In this document: in pieces, positions 1-5,614 of the stretch
Layout of the letters: every line of letters starts with the position of its first letter
How positions within the stretch are numbered: the first letter of the stretch is position 1
Origin: Chamaesiphon sp.
GTDB lineage: Bacteria; Cyanobacteriota; Cyanobacteriia; Cyanobacteriales; Chamaesiphonaceae
Length of the DNA: 6,004 nucleotides
Assembly: GCA_020059425.1 (NCBI GenBank)
Contig: JAGVCD010000025.1
Location: 1 to 6,004 of the forward strand
Direction of reading: 5' to 3'
Position numbers and translations under genes: made by a program
The notes under the pieces: model-generated
Told to the model about the DNA's origin: nothing
The model's input: only the letters and a program-made list of their open reading frames with translations
The model's database searches: none

Positions 1-21
1 CAGGGCGGATTTACCGCCCTG
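1..21 (-). terminator. Hairpin after the phosphatase gene, probable transcription terminator
   Basis: Arms CAGGGCGG (1-8) and CCGCCCTG (14-21) are perfect 8-bp inverted repeats around a 5-nt loop. The hairpin begins 12 nt after the phosphatase stop codon on the minus strand, which is where an intrinsic terminator would sit. The U-tract expected after the second arm would lie left of base 1, outside the window, so termination is inferred from the GC-rich stem and its position. No T-run follows on the plus strand, so it is not an obvious terminator in that direction. Confidence 0.6.
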
Positions 22-33
22 CCCATTTGCTTG

Positions 34-2409
34 CTAGCTGAAGGTGAAATTATTAGCCTGCAGACTATCAAATTTAATTCCATTCAAATTTGCTACCTCT
101 CGATCGCCAATCTTGAGCAAAGTATTAGCTCCTTGCTGCGAAAATATTAACTTGCTGAAATCATTAACATCAGTAATTCCCAAGATGCTCAAGATATCTT
201 CATTGAGCTGATAATCAGCCACCGTATTAGCTTTATCTGGTAGACTACCATTGGCTAAATTGAAGTTATCAGCACCAGCACCACCATATAAAGTGTTACC
301 TCCCCGACCAGCATAAAGTTGATCTTGGCCGTTTTCACCAAATAGCGAGTCGTTAACTCCCGCAAACAACTGATCATTTCCGTCACCGCCATAGAGCCGG
401 TTATTACCCCGTCCCCGACTGGCATCTAGGATGTCATTGCCAGCTTCTCCAAACAACCGATCGTTATAACTAGCATAAAGTTCATCGTCACCTTTGCCAG
501 CATAGATGCGGTTACCGCCAATGGTAGATTCCGCATCAGGTATTTCGACTAAATCATTGCCGTCACCAGCAAAAACTACATCTTTCACTGATGCAGTAAT
601 AACATCATCTTTTTGACTTCCGGTCTTAGTTTCCTCTTCCGCTTTACCCAAAAGCCCAGCAGCTTGTGCTTGGTAAATTTGTGTCTGATCGAGTAACCCG
701 GGAATACCCGGAATTTTTTGGCCATAGGATTCAAAATCCTGACCGACGGATCGAGCGATCGTTTGAGTTCCGGCTCCTTGGTAATAAACAGGAACTGGTC
801 GATTACTGTGATTACCCCAACCATACTTCCCTGACTCGGGATCATCTTTGCCATCGGCCAATTTAACGACCTCTGGCTTAGATCCCCAGTAGTGACCAGC
901 TTCTTTGGTAGTATCAAGTTCAGTTAATTTCTCGGCTCCTTGAGTCCGGAGCAGCTCAGGGAAGTTGTTGTTTAGGTTTAAGTAGTGGTCGTGATCAGCG
1001 GTAATGATTAATTCATTTTTTTCCCAGCCGCCATTTTTCTGAATCCAATCGATAACGTTACCTACCGACTTGTCAAAATCATTTATCGTACCGATCAGGT
1101 TATCCATATTGTTATCATGGGCAGACCAGTCAATATCACCACCTTCGACCATTAGCCAAAAACCATCTTTGTCTTTACTGAGCATATTAAGGCTGGCTGT
1201 GGTCATGTCGGCCAGCGTGGGATTCTCATTGCGTTCCCGGGCAATGAATTGTTGATCGGTTTCGCCGGGATTGAGTGGGCGGAGGGTGTCGGGCTTCAGA
1301 CCTTTGCTGCTGCCCACCGAGAACATATCTAGCCCGGTTGTGCTGTAATCACCATTGGCGGAGCTAACCGGCAAGTTACCATTTTGCCCTCTTGCCCCGT
1401 AGAGGCCGAGGAGTCGATCGCCTTTATTGGGATCTAGTTGATTAGCCGCTGTTGCTAGTTTACTGGCGGCATCTTGACCGCGCTCCAAAAAGTTATAGCC
1501 GTAGATGTTGTTTTGGCTATTTTGACTCAGTTCTTCGTAAGTAGATTTACCAATGAATTCGTTAGAAGTTTTCGGTTCTACGCCAGCTGGTAAAGGATCG
1601 CCAGGAGCCGAGAGGGGATGTCCGCCACCCAAAAGGACAGTAGGTTGGGAAATTCGCAGCTCCTGTTGCAAAATATTATCGAGGGCTGGATAGTCGCCAT
1701 CGTATTTATTGCGCCGATTGACATTGGCGGCTGCTGCACCGGGGGTGGCATGATCGATCGGAACGGAACTAACTAGGCCAGTAGACTTACCTGCTGCGGA
1801 CGCTTGCTTGAGAATTGAATCTAAGGGTTGCTCAAAAATATCTACTCCGATCGCATTGTTGTAGCTTTTAACGCCGGTATAGAGAGTAGTAGCCGTATTG
1901 GCAGAGTCAGGGTAACTTTTCTTAATATATTCTGGATCAGAACCAGGAGTCCAAGGATTAACGCCACCTCTTGCCGGATCATAGCCTACTAAATTTCCTT
2001 TGGCACCATCACTGACCTGTCCACCACCGCTAGCTTTGTCACCAGGGTTGAAAGTAGGATCGAAAGCAAACCCAGGTCGCAGTGGACTTTCACCAGTGCC
2101 TGGTTTACTGTTATCGAGGGCGCTATTACCAGTTCCAAATACCCCTTTATCATCGGCAATAGTGGTGCCATAGGTGGTTACCAAGCCATAACCGCTTAGC
2201 TTTTGGAGGTTGAGGCCACTACCCGTACCTGCTGTGTAGAAATCGTTTAGAGTTTTGCCAGGAGCCCCGGCCTCAATTTGCTTGGCAATAGCAGCAGCTC
2301 TGACCATTTCCCAGCCCATCCCATCGCCAATCATCACGATGGTGTTTTTGGCTGTTTGAGCATTAGTGCCAGCGGCCACATTTGTATCATTAGTATTATT
2401 ATTTTCCAT
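34..2409 (-). CDS. phoA: Alkaline phosphatase (PhoA superfamily) with C-terminal RTX repeats, probably exported by type I secretion
   Basis: This is a phosphomonoesterase predicted to free inorganic phosphate outside the cytoplasm for the Pst importer encoded alongside. Numbering is from the ATG (791 aa). Metal and active-site residues align with E. coli PhoA: D29 in IGDGMG, D168-S169 (S169 is the nucleophile) in PDSANTAT, H220/T222 in DHATP, R232 or R233, E422/D427/H431 in VEGGDIDWSAH, D472-H473 in TADHDH, and H534. H220 and W428 replace E. coli D153 and K328. Residues about 613-722 are glycine/aspartate RTX repeats, followed by a tail of about 70 residues ending NNFTFS, as in type I secretion substrates. 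There is no hydrophobic N-terminal signal peptide. I chose the ATG at 2409 because AGGTGA lies 5 nt upstream. A GTG at 2418 would add three residues but overlaps that ribosome-binding site. The stop is TAG. The gene is separated from its neighbour by about 410 bp and probably has its own promoter. Family assignment is firm; the export route is inferred. Confidence 0.95.
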   Translation of the reverse strand: MENNNTNDTNVAAGTNAQTAKNTIVMIGDGMGWEMVRAAAIAKQIEAGAPGKTLNDFYTAGTGSGLNLQKLSGYGLVTTYGTTIADDKGVFGTGNSALDNSKPGTGESPLRPGFAFDPTFNPGDKASGGGQVSDGAKGNLVGYDPARGGVNPWTPGSDPEYIKKSYPDSANTATTLYTGVKSYNNAIGVDIFEQPLDSILKQASAAGKSTGLVSSVPIDHATPGAAAANVNRRNKYDGDYPALDNILQQELRISQPTVLLGGGHPLSAPGDPLPAGVEPKTSNEFIGKSTYEELSQNSQNNIYGYNFLERGQDAASKLATAANQLDPNKGDRLLGLYGARGQNGNLPVSSANGDYSTTGLDMFSVGSSKGLKPDTLRPLNPGETDQQFIARERNENPTLADMTTASLNMLSKDKDGFWLMVEGGDIDWSAHDNNMDNLIGTINDFDKSVGNVIDWIQKNGGWEKNELIITADHDHYLNLNNNFPELLRTQGAEKLTELDTTKEAGHYWGSKPEVVKLADGKDDPESGKYGWGNHSNRPVPVYYQGAGTQTIARSVGQDFESYGQKIPGIPGLLDQTQIYQAQAAGLLGKAEEETKTGSQKDDVITASVKDVVFAGDGNDLVEIPDAESTIGGNRIYAGKGDDELYASYNDRLFGEAGNDILDASRGRGNNRLYGGDGNDQLFAGVNDSLFGENGQDQLYAGRGGNTLYGGAGADNFNLANGSLPDKANTVADYQLNEDILSILGITDVNDFSKLIFSQQGANTLLKIGDREVANLNGIKFDSLQANNFTFS
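244..573 (-). repeat. RTX (hemolysin-type) calcium-binding repeat region within the phosphatase
   Basis: This stretch encodes residues about 613-722 of the phosphatase. Six GxGxD-type turns are visible: AGDGND, AGKGDD, GEAGND, GGDGND, GENGQD and GGAGAD. They alternate between two forms. One is Y-x-G-x-G-x-D followed by an NDxLF junction; the other is LFGExGxDxL followed by an arginine/glycine-rich segment (SRGRGN, GRGGN). The pair recurs with a period of about 36 residues. RTX repeats typically form a Ca2+-bound parallel beta-roll that folds after export. That is family knowledge; the repeats themselves are read directly from the translation. Confidence 0.9.
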
Positions 2410-2414
2410 AATCT

Positions 2415-2420
2415 TCACCT
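2415..2420 (-). promoter_or_regulatory. Ribosome-binding site that decides the phosphatase start
   Basis: On the minus strand AGGTGA is followed by 5 nt and then ATG (AGGTGAAGATTATG). The in-frame GTG at 2418-2416 lies inside this Shine-Dalgarno sequence. The ATG at 2409 is therefore the better start. Confidence 0.65.
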
Positions 2421-2468
2421 ATTTTTTCCACTAAATTGAGTAGTTGGTAAATCTGGCAATCTCAGTAC

Positions 2469-2538
2469 TGTTTAGCTAGCCATAGCCAATATTAAGGTTG
2501 ATATAATCGGTTGATTGAGTCTTACATATAGCTAAACA
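2469..2538. repeat. 10-bp separated inverted repeat, TGTTTAGCTA / TAGCTAAACA
   Basis: TGTTTAGCTA (2469-2478) and TAGCTAAACA (2529-2538) are perfect inverted copies 50 nt apart. The second copy overlaps the hairpin arm that starts at 2530, so two alternative pairings compete for the same segment. The function is unknown. Confidence 0.4.
2495..2515 (-). promoter_or_regulatory. Short direct-repeat pair, possible degenerate regulator site
   Basis: On the minus strand ATCAACCG (2515-2508) and ATCAACCT (2502-2495) are direct repeats starting 13 nt apart, about 85-105 nt before the phosphatase ATG. ATCAACCT matches the Pho-box unit CTTAACCT at 6 of 8 positions, but the spacing is 13 nt where 11 is usual. 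This could be a degenerate activator site or chance in AT-rich DNA. Confidence 0.25.
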
Positions 2539-2559
2539 ATCCAACGAAGATTGTTAGCT
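2530..2559. repeat. Imperfect inverted repeat in the phosphatase leader
   Basis: Plus-strand arms AGCTAAACAATC (2530-2541) and GATTGTTAGCT (2549-2559) pair through 7 continuous bases, a single-base bulge and 4 further bases, around a 7-nt loop. No T-run follows in either direction, so it does not look like an intrinsic terminator. It may be an RNA leader structure or a protein site. Confidence 0.45.
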
Positions 2560-2662
2560 CTATAGCTATTTGATCTAATCTTGAGTTAACTACACTTGTC
2601 AGGTATCAAGTTGAAACAAAATTATTGTCGCAAATCAAATATTCCTAGAAATTATCATTCAT

Positions 2663-2670
2663 AGGTTAAG
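2663..2670 (-). promoter_or_regulatory. Candidate Pho-box repeat (SphR/PhoB-type binding site)
   Basis: The minus strand reads CTTAACCT, an exact match to the 8-nt unit of the cyanobacterial Pho box. That box normally consists of two or three such units spaced 11 nt apart. Only one unit is strong here. The positions 11 nt either side match poorly, at 2 or 3 of 8 bases. A possible -10 element, GATAAT, follows 6 nt downstream in the direction of the phosphatase. The position about 255 nt before the start and the gene's likely role support the call. The lack of clear partner repeats weakens it. Confidence 0.35.
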
Positions 2671-2818
2671 CAATTACTAATAAAATATTATGAAATGTTC
2701 AAGGTCAATTGCTGTTCGATCGCTGATGAGAAGGGTATATTGTCGGGACTAAAATCAACAATCAAACTTTTCACTTGAGAAATGCTACCTAGTGTGATCC
2801 GTTTGCTAGAAGAAAATC

Positions 2819-3724
2819 TTAATCCAAGAACTGAACATCTTCGGGCTGAACACGCAGACCAATTCCCTGATCATTCACTTCATACAGATCATGCAGATTA
2901 CCGACTTCTCCGCTGGGCAATATTAAAGAGTCATCTTTGCCATTGTCGCGAACCCACTCATCAAACTCGCTCAAAGAATCTCCCGTAGTTACTAAAAAAT
3001 CGGCCAGCCGACGAAATAACTTGGGCATCACTACCAATTCTTGTAAAGCTGCTATGTCGGCAATTTGCGCAAATTTATCAACCCCAATATCTTCAGCACC
3101 AAAGACTCCGGCTGCTCGATCGCGAGCCTCTCTGGCAATCTTACGGGCTGCTTGAATTAGTTCAAAGGGTAGAGTTTGGTACAAAGTAGCATAGGCCAAT
3201 CCTTGCTGCAATATCTGAATATTGGCCGAACTAGCCATCAATTGTGGCTCTAGGCGAATAACCTGCTTGTCAGCTGCCGGAAGCTGTTCTCCGGCGTAAG
3301 CAAAACCCACTACTCGACCATTTCTTTCGATGCCGTTGGCCAAGATATATCCTCGGACTGTGACATCATCTGCTGATTTTACAGTTGAGTCTTCATTGAA
3401 TACTACGTTAGTAAATCCTAGTAATTCTACCAAAGCATCACGAGCAGCATTCGCCAGATCTAGTCTTTGCCGAACTTCCACACCTCTACCACGATTGGTA
3501 GGGTAATGAGTCTCTAAAGTATCAATTACCTCCAGTCGCAATTTGATCCCCCCAGTCCTGCCAATATCCGGGGCAACGCCACCAAAACGCTGAAGCTTTT
3601 TCACAGCCTTCGGACTATCCACTACAAATTTGATCGTATCGCCATCGGGCCGGGGTTGTTGACCTCCGGGATTACGGATTTGGTACTCGCCGGTTAATAC
3701 GGTATATCTTCCTGCTGCTGGCAT
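2819..3724 (-). CDS. Staphylococcal-nuclease-fold (SNase-like) nuclease with a C-terminal extension
   Basis: This is a predicted Ca2+-dependent phosphodiesterase acting on DNA or RNA; in this setting it may supply phosphorus from nucleic acids. The 301-aa translation keeps the SNase catalytic set: D27/D29/T30 in PDGDTIKF (SNase D19/D21/T22), R63 in LRLEVID (R35), D68/T69/E71 in DTLET (D40/T41/E43) and R137 in NGRVVGFAY (R87). The later helix, ILQQGLAYATLY (171-182), resembles the SNase segment ALVRQGLAKVAYVY. The loops between D29 and R63 and between E71 and R137 are each about 20 residues longer than in SNase. Residues about 210-301 lie beyond the usual SNase end and I cannot assign them. 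There is no signal peptide or membrane segment. The ATG has AGGAG 7 nt upstream. The gene lies 59 nt after pstB with no visible terminator, so co-transcription with pst is likely. The fold call is strong; substrate and location are inferred. Confidence 0.82.
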   Translation of the reverse strand: MPAAGRYTVLTGEYQIRNPGGQQPRPDGDTIKFVVDSPKAVKKLQRFGGVAPDIGRTGGIKLRLEVIDTLETHYPTNRGRGVEVRQRLDLANAARDALVELLGFTNVVFNEDSTVKSADDVTVRGYILANGIERNGRVVGFAYAGEQLPAADKQVIRLEPQLMASSANIQILQQGLAYATLYQTLPFELIQAARKIAREARDRAAGVFGAEDIGVDKFAQIADIAALQELVVMPKLFRRLADFLVTTGDSLSEFDEWVRDNGKDDSLILPSGEVGNLHDLYEVNDQGIGLRVQPEDVQFLD

Positions 3725-3731
3725 GAAATAT

Positions 3732-3736
3732 CTCCT
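3732..3736 (-). promoter_or_regulatory. Ribosome-binding site of the nuclease gene
   Basis: AGGAG on the minus strand ends 7 nt before the ATG at 3724. It is the clearest Shine-Dalgarno sequence in the window and supports the chosen start. The pst genes to the right have no comparable motif. Confidence 0.7.
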
Positions 3737-3783
3737 GAATTAAGGTTGTAAGTGGATTGGGGCTAGATAGATTAGCTATAAAC

Positions 3784-4635
3784 TTAGCCAAACCTCCCGC
3801 TGACATAATCGCGGGTAGCTGAATTGATTGCCATGCCAAAGATGTTTTCGGTTTTGCCAAATTCTACTAGTTGACCAATACGGGTTTCATCAGTGTTAAA
3901 AAAAGCAGTGTAGTCAGCGACTCGGGCAGCTTGCTGCATATTGTGGGTAACCATGACGATCGTCAATTTCGCCTTCAAATCGTTGATGAGATACTCAATT
4001 TTACCGGTCGAAATTGGGTCAAGTGCTGAACAGGGTTCATCCATCAATAACACTTTCGGTTGCACAGCCAATGCTCTAGCAATACATAGGCGCTGTTGCT
4101 GACCACCAGACAAATCCAGTGCCGATTTCCCCAGGGTGTTCTTCACTTCTTCCCAGAGTGCCACATCTGTTAAAGCCAACTCCACAATTTCATCTAATTC
4201 ATCTCTCGAAAATCTTTTGATTAATCTAACTCCATAGGCAATATTATCGTAGATGCTCATGGGAAAAGGATTAGGCCGCTGAAAAACCATGCCAATTTGT
4301 CGTCGCAAGCGATTTACATTGACATTTCGGGAGTAAATATTCTGACCCAAGAAATCAATCTTACCTTTGATCTGAACTTTGCCTTCTAACTCTGCTACCC
4401 GATTAAGCGACTTCAGAAAGGTCGATTTACCGCAGCCCGAGGAACCAATAATGGCAGTAACTTGATTTTGAGTAATGTCGATCGATATGTCATCTAACGT
4501 TAATTTCTGACCATAGGCAAAACTGAAATTCCGGACTCGAATCACCGGAAAATCTGGAGATTGCCGATTGAACTCGAAGTTATCTAATATATCGTCAGTA
4601 TCTGGTGAAAAATTATCAAACATTTTACTGGTCAT
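3784..4635 (-). CDS. pstB: Phosphate ABC transporter ATP-binding protein PstB
   Basis: This is the cytoplasmic ATPase that powers phosphate import through PstC/PstA. All ABC motifs are present in the 283-aa protein: Walker A GSSGCGKS (64-71), Q-loop Q119 in MVFQRPNPFPMS, signature LSGGQQQR (175-182), Walker B with catalytic glutamate in LLMDE (196-200), D-loop SALD (203-206) and H-loop H231 in VTHNMQQA. The segment FQRPNPFPMSIYDN and the terminus DYVSGRFG are PstB hallmarks that separate it from other ABC ATPases. About 30 N-terminal residues, rich in acidic and polar residues, precede the core. The ATG at 4635 is 26 nt after pstA. A second ATG at 4623 (residue 5) is equally possible, because neither has a good Shine-Dalgarno sequence. 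The stop is TAA. The next gene is the nuclease, where phoU would sit in many bacteria. Confidence 0.97.
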   Translation of the reverse strand: MTSKMFDNFSPDTDDILDNFEFNRQSPDFPVIRVRNFSFAYGQKLTLDDISIDITQNQVTAIIGSSGCGKSTFLKSLNRVAELEGKVQIKGKIDFLGQNIYSRNVNVNRLRRQIGMVFQRPNPFPMSIYDNIAYGVRLIKRFSRDELDEIVELALTDVALWEEVKNTLGKSALDLSGGQQQRLCIARALAVQPKVLLMDEPCSALDPISTGKIEYLINDLKAKLTIVMVTHNMQQAARVADYTAFFNTDETRIGQLVEFGKTENIFGMAINSATRDYVSGRFG

Positions 4636-4661
4636 GGAATTGGACTACAGATATTCGGGGT

Positions 4662-5612
4662 TTATTTGGAAGCAAAACGACGATTGACGAAAAACCGGGA
4701 GGCTATATTGCCAATTAACACTAGTAATAACAGCACCAAAGCCGCTGTCCAGGATAGATTTTTTTGCACATCGTAGGGTGAGCTAGCGTATTTAAAAATC
4801 AAGACTGGTAGGGATGGAGCGGGCGCAAATAAGCCTTCTGGCCAAGTAGGGCTGTTCAAAGCGGTGAAAATTAGGGGAGCGGTTTCGCCAGCTGCTCTGG
4901 CGATCGCCAACAGACAGCCCGTCGTGATCCCATTCAGCGCCGATTTGAGCACAATTTGGCTAGTGACTTGAAATTTATTGCCACCCAGTGAGGCTGCTGC
5001 TAACCGGAGGTCATTTGGCACTCGCTTCATCGCTTCTTCCGTCGTCAGTGCCACGATCGGCAACATGATAATGCTCAAAGCAAAGCTCCCTGCGAACGCC
5101 GAAAACTTTTTGGTAGTAAAAACAATTACCCCATAAGCAAACACGCCAATAATAATTGATGGGATACTGGACAAAATCCGCTGAGCAAAACGCACTATAT
5201 TGTTTAAATAGCGATCGAACAAACTGCCTTGGTTGAATTCGGCTAAATAAATTCCGACCAGAATTCCCAGGGGAATGCTCACCAGGCTGGATACCCCCAC
5301 GATCATCAACGTCCCCATAATGGCATTGCCAAAACCATCTGGAACATCAGTTACGCCCACTGGGGCTGGAATTGCAGTTAATACTGTCCATTTCAAACCC
5401 GGCAGACCCCGCCGGACGATCGTCCACAAGATGGAAAATAACGGAATGACCGCACAAACTGCACAGAAATATACAAATCCAGAAAAAAGCCAACTGAGCA
5501 GATTACGTAGTAACGGTAATGGTTTGTTCAACAGCTGGCTGCCCCAATGCCTATTCTGGAGGAGCATTTCATAGTCTGGTCGAGGCTTGTAAACGTAGCT
5601 ATCATCTTCCAT
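4662..5612 (-). CDS. pstA: Phosphate ABC transporter permease PstA
   Basis: This is one of the two inner-membrane channel subunits of the PstSCAB phosphate importer. The 316-aa protein has six likely membrane segments at about residues 43-65, 97-122, 148-166, 171-190, 226-252 and 288-308. The cytoplasmic EAA loop that contacts PstB lies at about 192-222 (TEEAMKRVP, then LAAASLGGNKFQVTSQIVL). It is followed by the family motif IARAAGETAPLIFTA (237-251). A polar N-terminus of about 40 residues precedes the first segment. The length is typical. The ATG lies 2 nt after the pstC stop (TAA TT ATG) with only a weak Shine-Dalgarno sequence, which suggests translational coupling with pstC. pstB follows 26 nt downstream. 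The gene includes the full HIP1 decamer. Confidence 0.96.
   Translation of the reverse strand: MEDDSYVYKPRPDYEMLLQNRHWGSQLLNKPLPLLRNLLSWLFSGFVYFCAVCAVIPLFSILWTIVRRGLPGLKWTVLTAIPAPVGVTDVPDGFGNAIMGTLMIVGVSSLVSIPLGILVGIYLAEFNQGSLFDRYLNNIVRFAQRILSSIPSIIIGVFAYGVIVFTTKKFSAFAGSFALSIIMLPIVALTTEEAMKRVPNDLRLAAASLGGNKFQVTSQIVLKSALNGITTGCLLAIARAAGETAPLIFTALNSPTWPEGLFAPAPSLPVLIFKYASSPYDVQKNLSWTAALVLLLLVLIGNIASRFFVNRRFASK
4899..4908. repeat. HIP1 repeat GGCGATCGCC
   Basis: This is the full palindromic HIP1 decamer inside pstA. Twelve other copies of its core CGATCG occur in the window (first bases 101, 458, 756, 1415, 1755, 1848, 2717, 3117, 3957, 4479, 5212, 5417). HIP1 enrichment is a known feature of many cyanobacterial genomes. 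Confidence 0.7.
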
Positions 5613-5614
5613 AA

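Larger units (their letters stand above)
2410..2818 (-). other. Long intergenic region upstream of the phosphatase, probable promoter and leader
   Basis: This is the only gap over 300 bp in the window. It is AT-rich and I see no credible coding frame in it on either strand. It holds an exact CTTAACCT motif, an ATCAACC direct-repeat pair, AGCTA-rich inverted repeats and one CGATCG (2717-2722). I see no GC-rich hairpin with a T-run just after the nuclease stop at 2819. Some read-through from the pst-nuclease transcript therefore remains possible. Confidence 0.6.

Noticed and set aside
244..573. Tandem repeats as a possible CRISPR array
   Set aside because: The periodicity is at the protein level (RTX turns) in an open reading frame, with no identical DNA repeats or spacers.
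726..740. Perfect 6-bp hairpin AGGATT/AATCCT inside the phosphatase gene
   Set aside because: It is short, AT-rich and within conserved coding sequence, so chance is the likely explanation.
585..917. Open frame of 110 codons on the minus strand in a different frame within the phosphatase gene
   Set aside because: It lies fully inside a gene with intact catalytic and RTX motifs, has no ribosome-binding site I can see and its translation resembles no known protein.
2502..2507. TATAAT on the plus strand as a -10 promoter element
   Set aside because: No plus-strand gene lies downstream; it would only drive antisense RNA into the nuclease gene, and I see no matching -35 element.
2782..3155. Two plus-strand open frames opposite the nuclease gene
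   Set aside because: Both are antisense to a gene with conserved catalytic residues, and their translations look like out-of-frame sequence.
3672..3860. 62-codon minus-strand open frame bridging pstB and the nuclease
   Set aside because: It overlaps the conserved ends of both genes in another frame. The pstB terminus (SGRFG) and the nuclease start with its AGGAG site are clear, so no extra gene is needed.
3954..3965. Perfect palindrome TGACGATCGTCA (and GGACGATCGTCC at 5414-5425) as operator sites
   Set aside because: Both are inside coding sequence and centred on the HIP1 core CGATCG, which explains them better than regulator binding.
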